A stretch of DNA of 64,000 nucleotides from Saprospiraceae bacterium (lineage in GTDB: Bacteria > Bacteroidota > Bacteroidia > Chitinophagales > Saprospiraceae). Positions 57,601 to 64,000 of this stretch are shown here, in pieces. A program made the position numbers and the translations under genes. The notes under the pieces are model-generated. The model saw only the letters and a program-made list of their open reading frames with translations. It ran no database searches and was not told where the DNA came from. The stretch spans positions 88,489-152,488 of the forward strand of contig JAEUUP010000026.1 in NCBI GenBank assembly GCA_016787525.1, given 5' to 3'. Position 1 is the first letter of the stretch, and each line of letters begins with the position of its first letter.

Positions 57601-59712
57601 TCTGTCACTGTTTCAGATTCGACAAATTGTACACTCATCCGAACTTTCACTGTTACTAAGCCTCAACCACCAACTATTGATAGTATATCCGTTAGAGATG
57701 CGACATGCTCTGATAAAAGTGATGGTGCAGCCAGAGCCTTTGCACGTGCACCTGCTGGAGCGACTATTGATTCATTCCGTTGGAGCAATACAGGGTTTAG
57801 AGACAGTATCAACAACGTTTTACCTGGCATTTATTCCGTAACAGTTACAACCAATCAAGGTTGTACAGCGACTTTGACAGATACGGTTTATGCACCTGCA
57901 CCTTTAGCAATTGATACAGCTCGTTCACGAAATACGAGTCCAGATTGTCCTAAAAATGCAACAGGCACGATTATATTAGTGATGAAAGGTGGTACTGCAC
58001 CTTATACATACACTTGGTCAGGTGGACCTGCTACGTCTAATTCTGTATTCCCGTCATTGGCAGAAGGTGTTTATTCATTTACAATTACAGATTCAAAAGG
58101 GTGTACACCTGTTGTCCACAATGTATCTTTGAGTGATCCGCCTAAAATAGAGGCTACTTTTGGTAGCCTTGAACCCGTCAGTTGTAATGGAAAATGTAAT
58201 CCTGGGGATGGCAAGGCGACTGCTATTGCCAGTGGAGGAACGGCTAATACAGGTAAATACACGTTTATTTGGGCTTCTGGCGAAACAAGTAATAACAGTA
58301 ACACCAGTAGTGCTGTCAACTTATGCGGTGGTTGGCAACAAGTAACTATTACGGATGGCAATTGCGCTATTATTGACTCAGTTGAAATCCCTCAGCCTTT
58401 GGCATTTTCTTTCTTTACTCCTATCATTAATCAACCCAGTTGTAATGGAGATAGAGATGGTAGTGCCGAAATTAGGGTTCAAGGTGGCACACCACCCTAC
58501 AATTTCTTCTGGAGCAATGGTTCAAATAGAAGTAGTATCGTAAACGTCCCCTCTGGAACATACTCCGTTTTGATAACAGATGCGAATCTCTGCTCTTACA
58601 ATTATTCAGTCAATATCACTCAGCCCGATGTTGTCAAATTGGATACGGTTGCCAGTTTGACCAATAATGTCACGTGTTATGGATTAGCAGATGGGCAAAT
58701 TAAAGTCAAACGAACAGGCGGAAACGGGGGACCTACCAACTATATTTGGTCACCAACAGTCTCTCAAACAGATTCGGCAGGAGGTCTGAAATCTGGAACA
58801 TATTCAATTGTAGCATACGATGTGAAAGGGTGTGGAGATTCTATCCAATTCAGTATTTCGCAACCTGACCCGATATATTACTATATGACACCTCCAACAC
58901 AACCTCGCTGTAACGGTGAATTAACAACTTTGCGTGTTGACACAGCTTTTGGTAGTACTTATCTACATTCTTTTTCAGTTTCGGTTGACAATGGTCCTCA
59001 GTATCCAATTGGTTATTTTATACCCGTTTTTGCGGGGCAACATCAGATTAGCATAATTGAGCAAATTACAGGTTGTACGCTCGATACAAGTGTTATTGTC
59101 AGTGAGCCACCTCCACTTTTGATTCAGTTTGATTCATTGACCAAACCCAATGAGATAGCAAAAATATTAGTAGGCTTAGGAGATAGTGTGAGGATGTTGA
59201 GTGACCCACGCTTCTTCTCACGTTCGCGCATTATCAGTGCTTTGCCAATAGATTCTGTGTCATGGACACCTAAGGACTATCTTTACTTCGCAAACGGCGA
59301 TTCTCTACGCCCGTATGTGCGACCATTAGATGATAGAACGTATAAACTCACTATCTTTGACGTAAATGGATGTTCGACTTCTGAATTTATTTTAGTAGAA
59401 TTAGATAGGAATCGCAATGTATTCATTCCCAATATTTTCTCTCCCAATGGTGACGATAGAAACGACTATTTTGGTATAGCAACGGGCCCAGGCGTGAAGA
59501 AAATAAACTATATCCGCATTTATGACCGTTGGGGCGAGCCACTTTTCCGAAAAGAAAACATTCCTGCTGGTGCTGACCCCGTGGCGAATGGTTGGGATGG
59601 TACATTCAGGGGGCGTACAGTAGATTCTGGGGTTTATGTTTATTTAGTTGAAGTTGAATTTGAAGACGGACAAAAATTGCTTTATCGAGGCGATGTCACC
59701 ATTGTAAAATAA
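54679..59712 (+). CDS. Giant secreted SprB-repeat protein with T9SS (CHU_C) sorting domain
   Basis: 1677 residues. The signal peptide ends TIAAQ (21). An unassigned region runs to about 300. Two tandem cohesin-like beta domains follow (about 300-435 and 438-578), sharing NFTNI, NPxxVEFVG-type, FSWNV and DTLNPIDIYN blocks, so one is a duplicate of the other. About eleven SprB repeats (about 580-1520) each have Cys-x-G near the start, a GG-x-P-Y-x-Y-x-W-S core and a G-x-Y-x-V-x-V-T-D end. The C-terminus from about 1577 (VFIPNIFSPNGDDRNDYFG, IYDRWGEPLF, GWDGTFRG, GVYVYLVEVEF) is the gliding-motility-associated type B sorting domain, so export by type IX secretion and surface display or release are expected. 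It is likely an adhesin. The repeats at 55428, 55689 (both PSV) and 57355 (YPLSI) are in frame. Confidence 0.9.
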   Translation: MLKRFLPIFTLLAMAATIAAQIPEPIAPVRNTVQSRSPLACSGGANAGTTTRILGTTAKSNEKHYLCIGDTLYVNGSGANLLEDPIAATTPGIGYLFYDCMPTISGPRWGDIRNGGDPCLTRRTSSGNNANGYVSRGNVLGRDTFFNNGALQASFNNGKPVKFYFAPATLYDFFGQGNNGIAGFDNDTACVNVNITNGIPNDTFSVVYLNAVKISNLNLVSNGGSFTVGGGLPEYDGVSNYTFTIALQSNPSVNVGTITSGPATNGSLVNFTVPGNGVYIITARDGKACDAQVTANFPVVTVNISDEAANQNDTVCVRISARNFTNIISWECNYQYNPSVLEFVGLRSLNLPNLSNTPNVNYNVLPNGIIVFSWNVSSATGVTRTDNETLYEMCFKAIGSSGSSSTVCMTDTLNPIDIYNASNNKLGVNKPCGTVRIGNAMTIQLSNETVAQGDTACVTVSAKNFTNIVSMEGNFQFNPALVEFVGIRGINLPGLSSAPNVNYSVPAPGVLAFSWNVNSGSVTRPDGVGLFQLCFKAIGPNGTIVPIRFTDTLNPIDIYNSSNIKMGVTRVNGSITIGAATFTIRVSADSVRCNGTSTGKFKIVPTGAGAPWTYSWQNATNPGQNGTGTIAQGDSAIVTNLPVGKYYISVTNTAGGGLRRDSVTIFQPNPLFINPPTARNPTCANDTDGSLTLTNFGGGVSPYTFRWSTGATTTAITNLASGAYTCTVTDFYGCKDSVRASIGVNAITIGTRNITGAICKGVDNGSIVISGISGGTPSNGNYTFRWSNSRTNVGTSSTISNLAPGTYRVTITDLNQCSKIDSFVVSSQRTISAVATIGNITCAGQTNGFIQVVASAIGLEAQPYTFTWWGNPGTPTNTAATSFLRSLSAGTYPLSIRDNDGCSLDTSFVVSQPDSIKIVASIQNESCRVGNDGRISLTITGGRPSTGNRYNIQWSRGNAGDTTPIIASLSAGTYSVTVSDSTNCTLIRTFTVTKPQPPTIDSISVRDATCSDKSDGAARAFARAPAGATIDSFRWSNTGFRDSINNVLPGIYSVTVTTNQGCTATLTDTVYAPAPLAIDTARSRNTSPDCPKNATGTIILVMKGGTAPYTYTWSGGPATSNSVFPSLAEGVYSFTITDSKGCTPVVHNVSLSDPPKIEATFGSLEPVSCNGKCNPGDGKATAIASGGTANTGKYTFIWASGETSNNSNTSSAVNLCGGWQQVTITDGNCAIIDSVEIPQPLAFSFFTPIINQPSCNGDRDGSAEIRVQGGTPPYNFFWSNGSNRSSIVNVPSGTYSVLITDANLCSYNYSVNITQPDVVKLDTVASLTNNVTCYGLADGQIKVKRTGGNGGPTNYIWSPTVSQTDSAGGLKSGTYSIVAYDVKGCGDSIQFSISQPDPIYYYMTPPTQPRCNGELTTLRVDTAFGSTYLHSFSVSVDNGPQYPIGYFIPVFAGQHQISIIEQITGCTLDTSVIVSEPPPLLIQFDSLTKPNEIAKILVGLGDSVRMLSDPRFFSRSRIISALPIDSVSWTPKDYLYFANGDSLRPYVRPLDDRTYKLTIFDVNGCSTSEFILVELDRNRNVFIPNIFSPNGDDRNDYFGIATGPGVKKINYIRIYDRWGEPLFRKENIPAGADPVANGWDGTFRGRTVDSGVYVYLVEVEFEDGQKLLYRGDVTIVK

Positions 59713-59727
59713 ATATTTTTCAAATAA

Positions 59728-59755
59728 AAGAGGCTGTCGGAAAAGACAGCCTCTT
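59728..59755. terminator. Terminator between the SprB gene and GAPDH gene
   Basis: AAGAGGCTGTC pairs with GACAGCCTCTT; the two genes converge here. Confidence 0.85.
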
Positions 59756-59768
59756 GTGTTATGTAAAA

Positions 59769-61220
59769 CTAATAGTAACGCAAACGAATCACCCCTGCCA
59801 ACTGCTTGCAAAAACGAATTACTTGTCGTGTATAACCATATTCATTGTCATACCAAACATATAAAACAGTATTGCATCCATCACGAGAAACAATCGTCGC
59901 AGGGCTATCAAAAATCGAAGGTGTTGGGCTGCCGACTAAATCTGATGAAACCAACTCTTGTGACATTGAGTATTTTATTTGTTCGACCAAATCCCCACTC
60001 AAAGCAGCTTGACGCATGATTTCATTTATATCAGCCTTAGTAGTAGGCTTGTTGAGGTGTAAATTCAAAACTGCTAACGACACATTGGGAGTTGGCACAC
60101 GAATAGCATTACCTGTAAATTTTCCCGCTAACTCAGGTAGAACTTTAGCAATCGCACTTTCCGCACCTGTTTCGGTAATGACCATATTTAAGGCAGCTGA
60201 GCGACCACGACGGAACTTTTTGTGGTAATTATCCAATAAATTTTGGTCATTTGTGTAAGAATGTACCGTTTCGACATGCCCTTTTTCAATACCCAATGTA
60301 TCGTTGATAACTTTCAAAACAGGTACAATAGCATTCGTCGTACAGCTCGCCGCAGACCAAATACGCTCTTTCTCTGTATCCATGCCCTCGTTGTTCACAC
60401 CATGCACAATGTTTGGAATATCTCCTTTACCAGGTGCTGTCAACAAGACTTTTGAGACACCTTTCGACTGTAAATGTCGGCTCAACCCTGCTCTATCGCG
60501 CCATGACCCCGTGTTATCAATCACAATGGCATTGTCAATACCATATTTTGTATAATCAATTTCTTCGGGTGTATTGGCTGAAATCATATGAATTTTATGA
60601 CCATTGACCCAGATGCATTGCTCATCTGCATCGGCAATGACCGTTCCAGGGAAAGTGCCATGAACCGAGTCTGTACGTAACAAATCGGCTCTTTTTAGAA
60701 TGTCATCAGCACTTTTATCGCGTGTGACAATGGCTCTGAGGCGTAGTTGTTCTCCTTTCCCTGCTTGAATGATGAGTTCGCGAGCGGCGATGCGACCAAT
60801 GCGACCAAAACCATACAGAACAACATCGCGTGGCTCAAGATCAAATTTATCGCGCCCAACATAGTCCTTCATTTTTTGAGATACAAAATCCATTTCATCA
60901 ACGAATTTTGTTTTTTCATCAAGCCATTCGACTGTTAGTTTGCCAATATCAATGCGGCTGGGTGCGAGAGACAGACGGTTGAGTGCCTTAGCAACGCTTA
61001 ATGTGTCGTGAATACTGAGGGGGTGCTTGACGACTTCACGAGCGTAGTGGTGTAGGTTCAAAAGCTCTGATGAAGAACGATCAATCATCTGATTGCGGAA
61101 AATAATGAGTTCAACAGATTTGTCGAACCACAATTTACCCACAACACTGATTAACTCAATAGCGGCTTTTTCGTCCTTAATCCACTCCTTGAGTTTGACT
61201 TCATAAACTTGTTTTGTCAT
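59769..61220 (-). CDS. Glyceraldehyde-3-phosphate dehydrogenase, long form
   Basis: 483 residues. The catalytic part (about 130-483) is classical GAPDH: YGFGRIGRIAAREL for NAD(P), active-site Cys in SAASCTTNAIVPV near residue 295, the His-bearing HSYTNDQ, and WYDNEYGYTRQV at the C-terminus. An N-terminal helical extension of about 125 residues (LKEWIKDEKAAIELISVVGKLW) is typical for a second GAPDH type in Bacteroidetes and Gammaproteobacteria, often assigned to gluconeogenesis or NADP use; direction cannot be told here. The repeat at 61013 encodes KHPLSIHD in the extension. No other glycolytic gene is next to it. Confidence 0.9.
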   Translation of the reverse strand: MTKQVYEVKLKEWIKDEKAAIELISVVGKLWFDKSVELIIFRNQMIDRSSSELLNLHHYAREVVKHPLSIHDTLSVAKALNRLSLAPSRIDIGKLTVEWLDEKTKFVDEMDFVSQKMKDYVGRDKFDLEPRDVVLYGFGRIGRIAARELIIQAGKGEQLRLRAIVTRDKSADDILKRADLLRTDSVHGTFPGTVIADADEQCIWVNGHKIHMISANTPEEIDYTKYGIDNAIVIDNTGSWRDRAGLSRHLQSKGVSKVLLTAPGKGDIPNIVHGVNNEGMDTEKERIWSAASCTTNAIVPVLKVINDTLGIEKGHVETVHSYTNDQNLLDNYHKKFRRGRSAALNMVITETGAESAIAKVLPELAGKFTGNAIRVPTPNVSLAVLNLHLNKPTTKADINEIMRQAALSGDLVEQIKYSMSQELVSSDLVGSPTPSIFDSPATIVSRDGCNTVLYVWYDNEYGYTRQVIRFCKQLAGVIRLRYY

Positions 61221-61296
61221 AAAATTTAGGTTTTATTTATGGTTAGATAGAAAATTGACTAACAAGGCTTTATAAGATAAGATTCTTTAGAAACGA

Positions 61297-62778
61297 CTAC
61301 TTCAACGCCAAAAGAGCTTGTTCAATCTCTTTAGACTCATTTCTTTTTTCTATTACTGAGGGGGCCACGGCACGTTCTCCACAATCAGGCATTGAGCAAC
61401 GTTCGCAGGTTGTGTTCACGACTTTTGTTTTCAAATTGGGGTCATTCAAGAATCTAAAAAGACGTTTGGCACTGTCATTCAAAAGGATACCCAATGTGAC
61501 GCTGATGCTTTCTTTTGCATTGGGTGTATTGGGTTTGGCAATAGACAAAACGAGGTATTCTAAGTCCGTTTCCCAATAACGTGACAATTGGGCATCGCAT
61601 ACGAGTGACACTTTTTTGTCCAATTGCTGCATCGTACGCAAGGTCTTGATGGTATTGACAGAGACCCATCGCCGACAATAGTGTTCATTCAATTCGTTAC
61701 CGTATGCTTTGTGGAGACGACTCAAGTGCAACTCTTTTGTCATTTTAAATAACTTCATAGACTCATCCGAACGCAAGCGAATGAAGAATAAGTCATTGAT
61801 TTTGAAATGTTTAGGGAAAATATTTGTCAGCCGTTGGAGCATCATTTCGGCAGTTACATCGTATTTTTCGAACAATTCACTCAGGCTTTCGGGTCGCCAA
61901 TCGGCTGAGTTAGCCCATATTTTTATGTCTTTCACCAACAAATCCTCATCCATCAAAAGAGCTGAAGCAAAGTACGAGGCGCGAAAATTAGAAAAGAGTT
62001 TTTCAAAGCTTTCCGCTTTCTGAATCACTGTTTCATAAGGACGCTCTTTGATTTGCAAATACTGAAAACCCAACTCACGAGCGATGAGAAAATGTTCTTG
62101 CGACGATGAAAGTTCTTTATTGATGTGTAAAGTTTTAGACCCCTCAGTATAATACGAACGAATACTGCGCAACGATTTGTCTTTAGCCAATTTTTTCCGA
62201 TTAACAGCAATACCATATTTTCCCCAAAGCAGTTTTTCGAGGTAATCTGTTGAAAATGAATGTGTTTCTGTTATTTTATTTTCACTCCTAAAAGCCTTTG
62301 CAGCTTTTTCTAAATCCTCAAAATAATTGTCGTTCATATCTTGATAACTCCGCAAAGCGACGGTATAGATACTTTCTGTCTGCATCTGATAGTTGCGAGC
62401 AATCTTGATAACTGTGGAAATAAACGCATTGATTTTGTCGGGTGTATTGGAAAATAGCTCCAATAGTTTGTCTGGACTGATGCCAAACATATCGAGTGGA
62501 AAGACTTGAAAAAACTCCGATTCCAACAGTTCGATAATCGGTTGCAGTTTTTTTGAAGCATGGACAGACACCAATTCGTCATAAGTAGTGCCCAAAGCTT
62601 TAGCCAAAGCCAAAATTTTATCCGCTTTCGGATACTTTTTCCCCTTTTCTATCTCATGAACGTAAGACTGCGATAAGTCTGTCAACTCGGCAAGTTGTTG
62701 GTAGTTCAGGCCCTTTTGCTGGCGCAAATAGGCGATTTTTAGCCCGAAAATAAGGCGTAGTTTGTCTTGATTTAGCAT
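61297..62778 (-). CDS. XRE-family regulator with ImmA/IrrE-like domain and C-terminal Cys motif
   Basis: About 493 residues from ATG 62778 (MLNQDKLRLIFGLKI); an ATG at 62820 lies at the predicted RNA start and is rejected. An HTH_3 domain covers about 8-62 (LAELTDLSQSYVHEIEKGKKYPKADKILALAKALG). The middle resembles the ImmA/IrrE (DUF955) fold, but where metallopeptidases have HExxH this protein reads ARELGFQY, so zinc ligands are missing and it is probably a sensor, not a peptidase. The C-terminal CERCSMPDCGER has three Cys for a metal, as in the RamB/ScfR-type acyl-CoA-responsive regulators (DUF2083). The repeats at 62140 (YYTEGSK) and 61354 (VAPSVIEK) are in frame. Confidence 0.8.
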   Translation of the reverse strand: MLNQDKLRLIFGLKIAYLRQQKGLNYQQLAELTDLSQSYVHEIEKGKKYPKADKILALAKALGTTYDELVSVHASKKLQPIIELLESEFFQVFPLDMFGISPDKLLELFSNTPDKINAFISTVIKIARNYQMQTESIYTVALRSYQDMNDNYFEDLEKAAKAFRSENKITETHSFSTDYLEKLLWGKYGIAVNRKKLAKDKSLRSIRSYYTEGSKTLHINKELSSSQEHFLIARELGFQYLQIKERPYETVIQKAESFEKLFSNFRASYFASALLMDEDLLVKDIKIWANSADWRPESLSELFEKYDVTAEMMLQRLTNIFPKHFKINDLFFIRLRSDESMKLFKMTKELHLSRLHKAYGNELNEHYCRRWVSVNTIKTLRTMQQLDKKVSLVCDAQLSRYWETDLEYLVLSIAKPNTPNAKESISVTLGILLNDSAKRLFRFLNDPNLKTKVVNTTCERCSMPDCGERAVAPSVIEKRNESKEIEQALLALK

Positions 62779-62824
62779 GATTGACTTTGGCAATGAGGGA
62801 TTGAAAGTTTGATTTTTCAAAGCA

Positions 62825-62832
62825 CAAAGTTA
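62825..62832 (-). promoter_or_regulatory. -7 box of the XRE regulator gene (TAACTTTG on minus strand)
   Basis: CAAAGTTA on the plus strand; RNA would start near 62818, which favours the ATG at 62778. Confidence 0.55.
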
Positions 62833-62891
62833 GCGAAGTTTTCGCTGAAAAAGAAAAATTGTTTTTGAGTGAATACCCAAGAACGTTTAGC

Positions 62892-63668
62892 TTAAATCTG
62901 CTCTACGTCTGCGGTGGGTAACCACCCGTCTTCGCCATTGGGTAGTTTGACTTTGGTCATAGAGCCAATTTTATCCAAAATTTCAACTTTTAAACCTTCA
63001 TGCAGAGTATTGACTGTTGCTGCGTTAGGGTCGGGTGCATTTTTTAGTGTCGTTTCGTGGTTCAGAACGACACCAAAAGGCGTTTTCATAACAGTTGCAC
63101 TGTTTTGAGCCAATAAAAAAAACACAATACTGAGGGGTAGCGCCGAGAGACCTATGATGAAACCATATTTTTTACGCTGGCGTTCTTTGTCTAAAAGCCA
63201 CAACGTAAAACCAGCAGCACTCAACCAAATAAAAAACAAACCAAAAATCGCCCATGTATCTGCAGGAAAGAAGTTTCTAATGCTCTGCCACCAACGAATA
63301 AAAAATACATTAGTGATAGGTTCAATATCATCGCTGACTTTGGTTCTTGCGACAATAAGATTTTGTTGAATGTCTTTGTCAGAAGGGTCGAGCCGTAAAG
63401 CCCGTTCATAGTTGAGAATAGATAAGCCGATTTGGTTGAGTCGAAAGTAGGCATTTCCTAAGTTAAAAAACAACTCTTTCGAGAAGACATTTCCCCCTTT
63501 CAAAATGCTCTCATAACCATCGGCAGCCAACCGATAGTTGCCCAATTCGTAGGCTTGGTTGGCATTGACAAATACTTGTTGTGCATCTGCTGCTGCAAGT
63601 TTTTCGATATTAAGTAAACAGAATATTGAAAACAGAGCGTTGATTATCAATCTATTCGTGCGTTTCAT
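62892..63668 (-). CDS. BatE-like TPR protein with SH3 domain
   Basis: 258 residues. The signal peptide (1-27) ends AAADA. TPR helices cover about 30-115 (NANQAYELGNYRLAADGYESIL, then ELFFNLGNAYFRLNQIGLSILNYERALRLDP). Two membrane segments lie near 138-157 and 170-190. A bacterial SH3 domain ends the protein (about 200-258, GVVLNHETTLKNAPDPNAAT...GEDGWLPTADVEQI). This order matches BatE of the Bacteroidetes Bat (aerotolerance/MoxR-VWA) complex; batA-D genes are not visible inside the window but could lie to the right. The repeat at 63128 encodes LPLSIVF within a membrane segment. Confidence 0.82.
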   Translation of the reverse strand: MKRTNRLIINALFSIFCLLNIEKLAAADAQQVFVNANQAYELGNYRLAADGYESILKGGNVFSKELFFNLGNAYFRLNQIGLSILNYERALRLDPSDKDIQQNLIVARTKVSDDIEPITNVFFIRWWQSIRNFFPADTWAIFGLFFIWLSAAGFTLWLLDKERQRKKYGFIIGLSALPLSIVFFLLAQNSATVMKTPFGVVLNHETTLKNAPDPNAATVNTLHEGLKVEILDKIGSMTKVKLPNGEDGWLPTADVEQI

Positions 63669-63742
63669 TTTTATACGGTGTAAGTTTTGGGTAAATTAAA
63701 GGATTTTTACTGAAAAAAAGTTTCAAAGAGTATGGATATTAT

Positions 63743-63752
63743 AACTGAGGGA
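63743..63752 (+). repeat. Near-match copy of the TACTGAGGGG family
   Basis: AACTGAGGGA, two bases off the core, upstream of the BatE-like gene. Confidence 0.35.
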
Positions 63753-63809
63753 GTAAGTATAAATTTTGGATGTCAACCCGAAAAGTATTTTTTTGAAAGT
63801 GGCTTAAAC

Positions 63810-63999
63810 AATACTTCGGTAATTTTTTAGTTGAAAAACGGCTGCTTCGCCGCCGAAAAAAGGGGGAATGGAGGGAAGGTTTAATTTTTTTCAAGTTCGG
63901 GCTGCGCCCGAACTTGAAAAAAATTAAACCTTCCCTCCAAAAAGTCCACTCCGCCGCCACAGGCGGCGTTATTTACGCTTAAAAAACTACCGAAGTATT
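63810..63999 (-). repeat. Nested-palindrome element, copy E (full, 190 bp)
   Basis: AATACTTCGGTAATTTTTTA to TAAAAAACTACCGAAGTATT, inverted relative to copy A. The central perfect 34-bp stem is 63869-63902 / 63906-63939 around TGC. GC hairpins are GCTTCGCCGCC on the left and CCGCCGCCACAGGCGGCG on the right. A 73-codon frame across it is only a by-product of the palindrome. Confidence 0.85.
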
Positions 64000-64000
64000 G

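Larger units (their letters stand above)
951..63752. repeat. Window-wide TACTGAGGGG word family (position list)
   Basis: Left ends of plus copies: 2189, 5360, 6184, 9290, 10558, 12505, 13578, 16194, 17199, 17277, 17631, 18607, 25048, 27041, 27786, 28485, 29376, 30152, 31236, 32865, 39659, 40366, 43219, 44541, 45282, 46884, 48326, 54039, 61013, 61354, 63128. Minus: 954, 1120, 4906, 5017, 8953, 11585, 11651, 17308, 20137, 21946, 23830, 24643, 32664, 34696, 36202, 36273, 36953, 38169, 39607, 42244, 46164, 49531, 51916, 52309, 55428, 55689, 57355, 62140. Near matches: 2239, 6865, 8145, 18960, 21522, 31677, 33657, 35268, 45112, 63743. Long forms: 51614, 53282. Counted by eye; a few may be missed. 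Confidence 0.9.

Noticed and set aside
58990..59010. GGTCCTCAGTATCC in the SprB gene as a repeat copy
   Set aside because: Only CCTCAGTA matches; the C-run is two long, so it was not counted.
951..63752. The word as a Chi site or polar segregation signal
   Set aside because: Copies are about equal on both strands throughout the window; such signals are expected to follow the replication direction. A whole-genome plot would be decisive.
63739..63960. 73-codon reading frame at the right edge
   Set aside because: It lies across the nested-palindrome element and is a by-product of its symmetric sequence.
1..64000. tRNA, rRNA, tmRNA, RNase P or SRP RNA genes
   Set aside because: No T-loop, CCA-type 3' ends or family core words were found by eye; a covariance-model search would be needed to exclude them.

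Overview
The window looks like a stretch of ordinary chromosome from a Bacteroidota (Bacteroidetes) bacterium. The evidence is a secreted giant protein with SprB-type repeats and a gliding-motility C-terminal (type IX secretion) domain, a TonB-dependent receptor with a carboxypeptidase-regulatory N-terminus, DUF4249 and DUF6089-type proteins, a long acidic Rho, and upstream boxes of the form TAnnTTTG (the Bacteroidetes -7 element) in front of many genes. The DNA is AT-rich. I cannot place it below phylum with confidence; Saprospiria or Chitinophagia/Cytophagia-like groups are plausible. I saw no rRNA, tRNA, CRISPR array, prophage or transposase gene.

Layout. 1-5.9 kb: a truncated TrpB2-type tryptophan synthase, a CsgG/LpoB-like envelope protein, a lytic transglycosylase, a GbsR-like regulator and a GT9 glycosyltransferase. 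5.9-11.2 kb: a repeat-rich gap, an S9 peptidase, and the manganese pair mntR-mntH with two DtxR-type palindromes. 11.3-31.3 kb: housekeeping genes (mnmG, rho, serS, kup, pcrA/uvrD, serC) mixed with membrane and secreted proteins of unknown role. 31.5-46.5 kb: a divergent GH13-like enzyme, an RRM protein, a PhoD-like phosphatase, an ABC-F ATPase with one eroded ATP site, tatC, sucA and a TonB receptor. 46.8-50.3 kb: the conserved trio circularly permuted ATP-grasp / alpha-E / transglutaminase. 50.3-64 kb: rlmN, purD, a methyltransferase, an SH3 protein, the 1677-residue SprB/CHU_C protein, a long GAPDH, an XRE-ImmA-like regulator and a BatE-like TPR-SH3 protein.

The most striking signal is not a gene. 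A non-palindromic word, TACTGAGGGG (usually followed by more G), occurs about 59 times exactly and about ten more times with one or two changes, on both strands equally, inside and between genes, where chance would give about 0.1. It is read in all five stop-free frames (as TEG, LRG, PSV, PLS or PQY). Convergent pairs of it form long terminator-like hairpins after at least two genes. Two neighbouring genes carry a 34-36-nt long form with a 21-nt in-frame insertion encoding seven extra residues. Density, balanced orientation and paired copies at terminators resemble the DNA-uptake sequences of Neisseria and Pasteurellaceae, which to my knowledge have not been described in this phylum.

A second family is a 186-200-bp nested palindrome with AATACTTCGGTA-type ends. 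Its central 34-35-bp stems differ between copies yet are perfectly self-complementary in each. Full copies lie at 4044, 13294 and 63810, a short form at 18007, and remnants at 11196 and 34497. Further structure includes a 41-bp tandem repeat, a cluster of REP-like hairpins and a promoter-to-terminator unit without an ORF that may be a small RNA.
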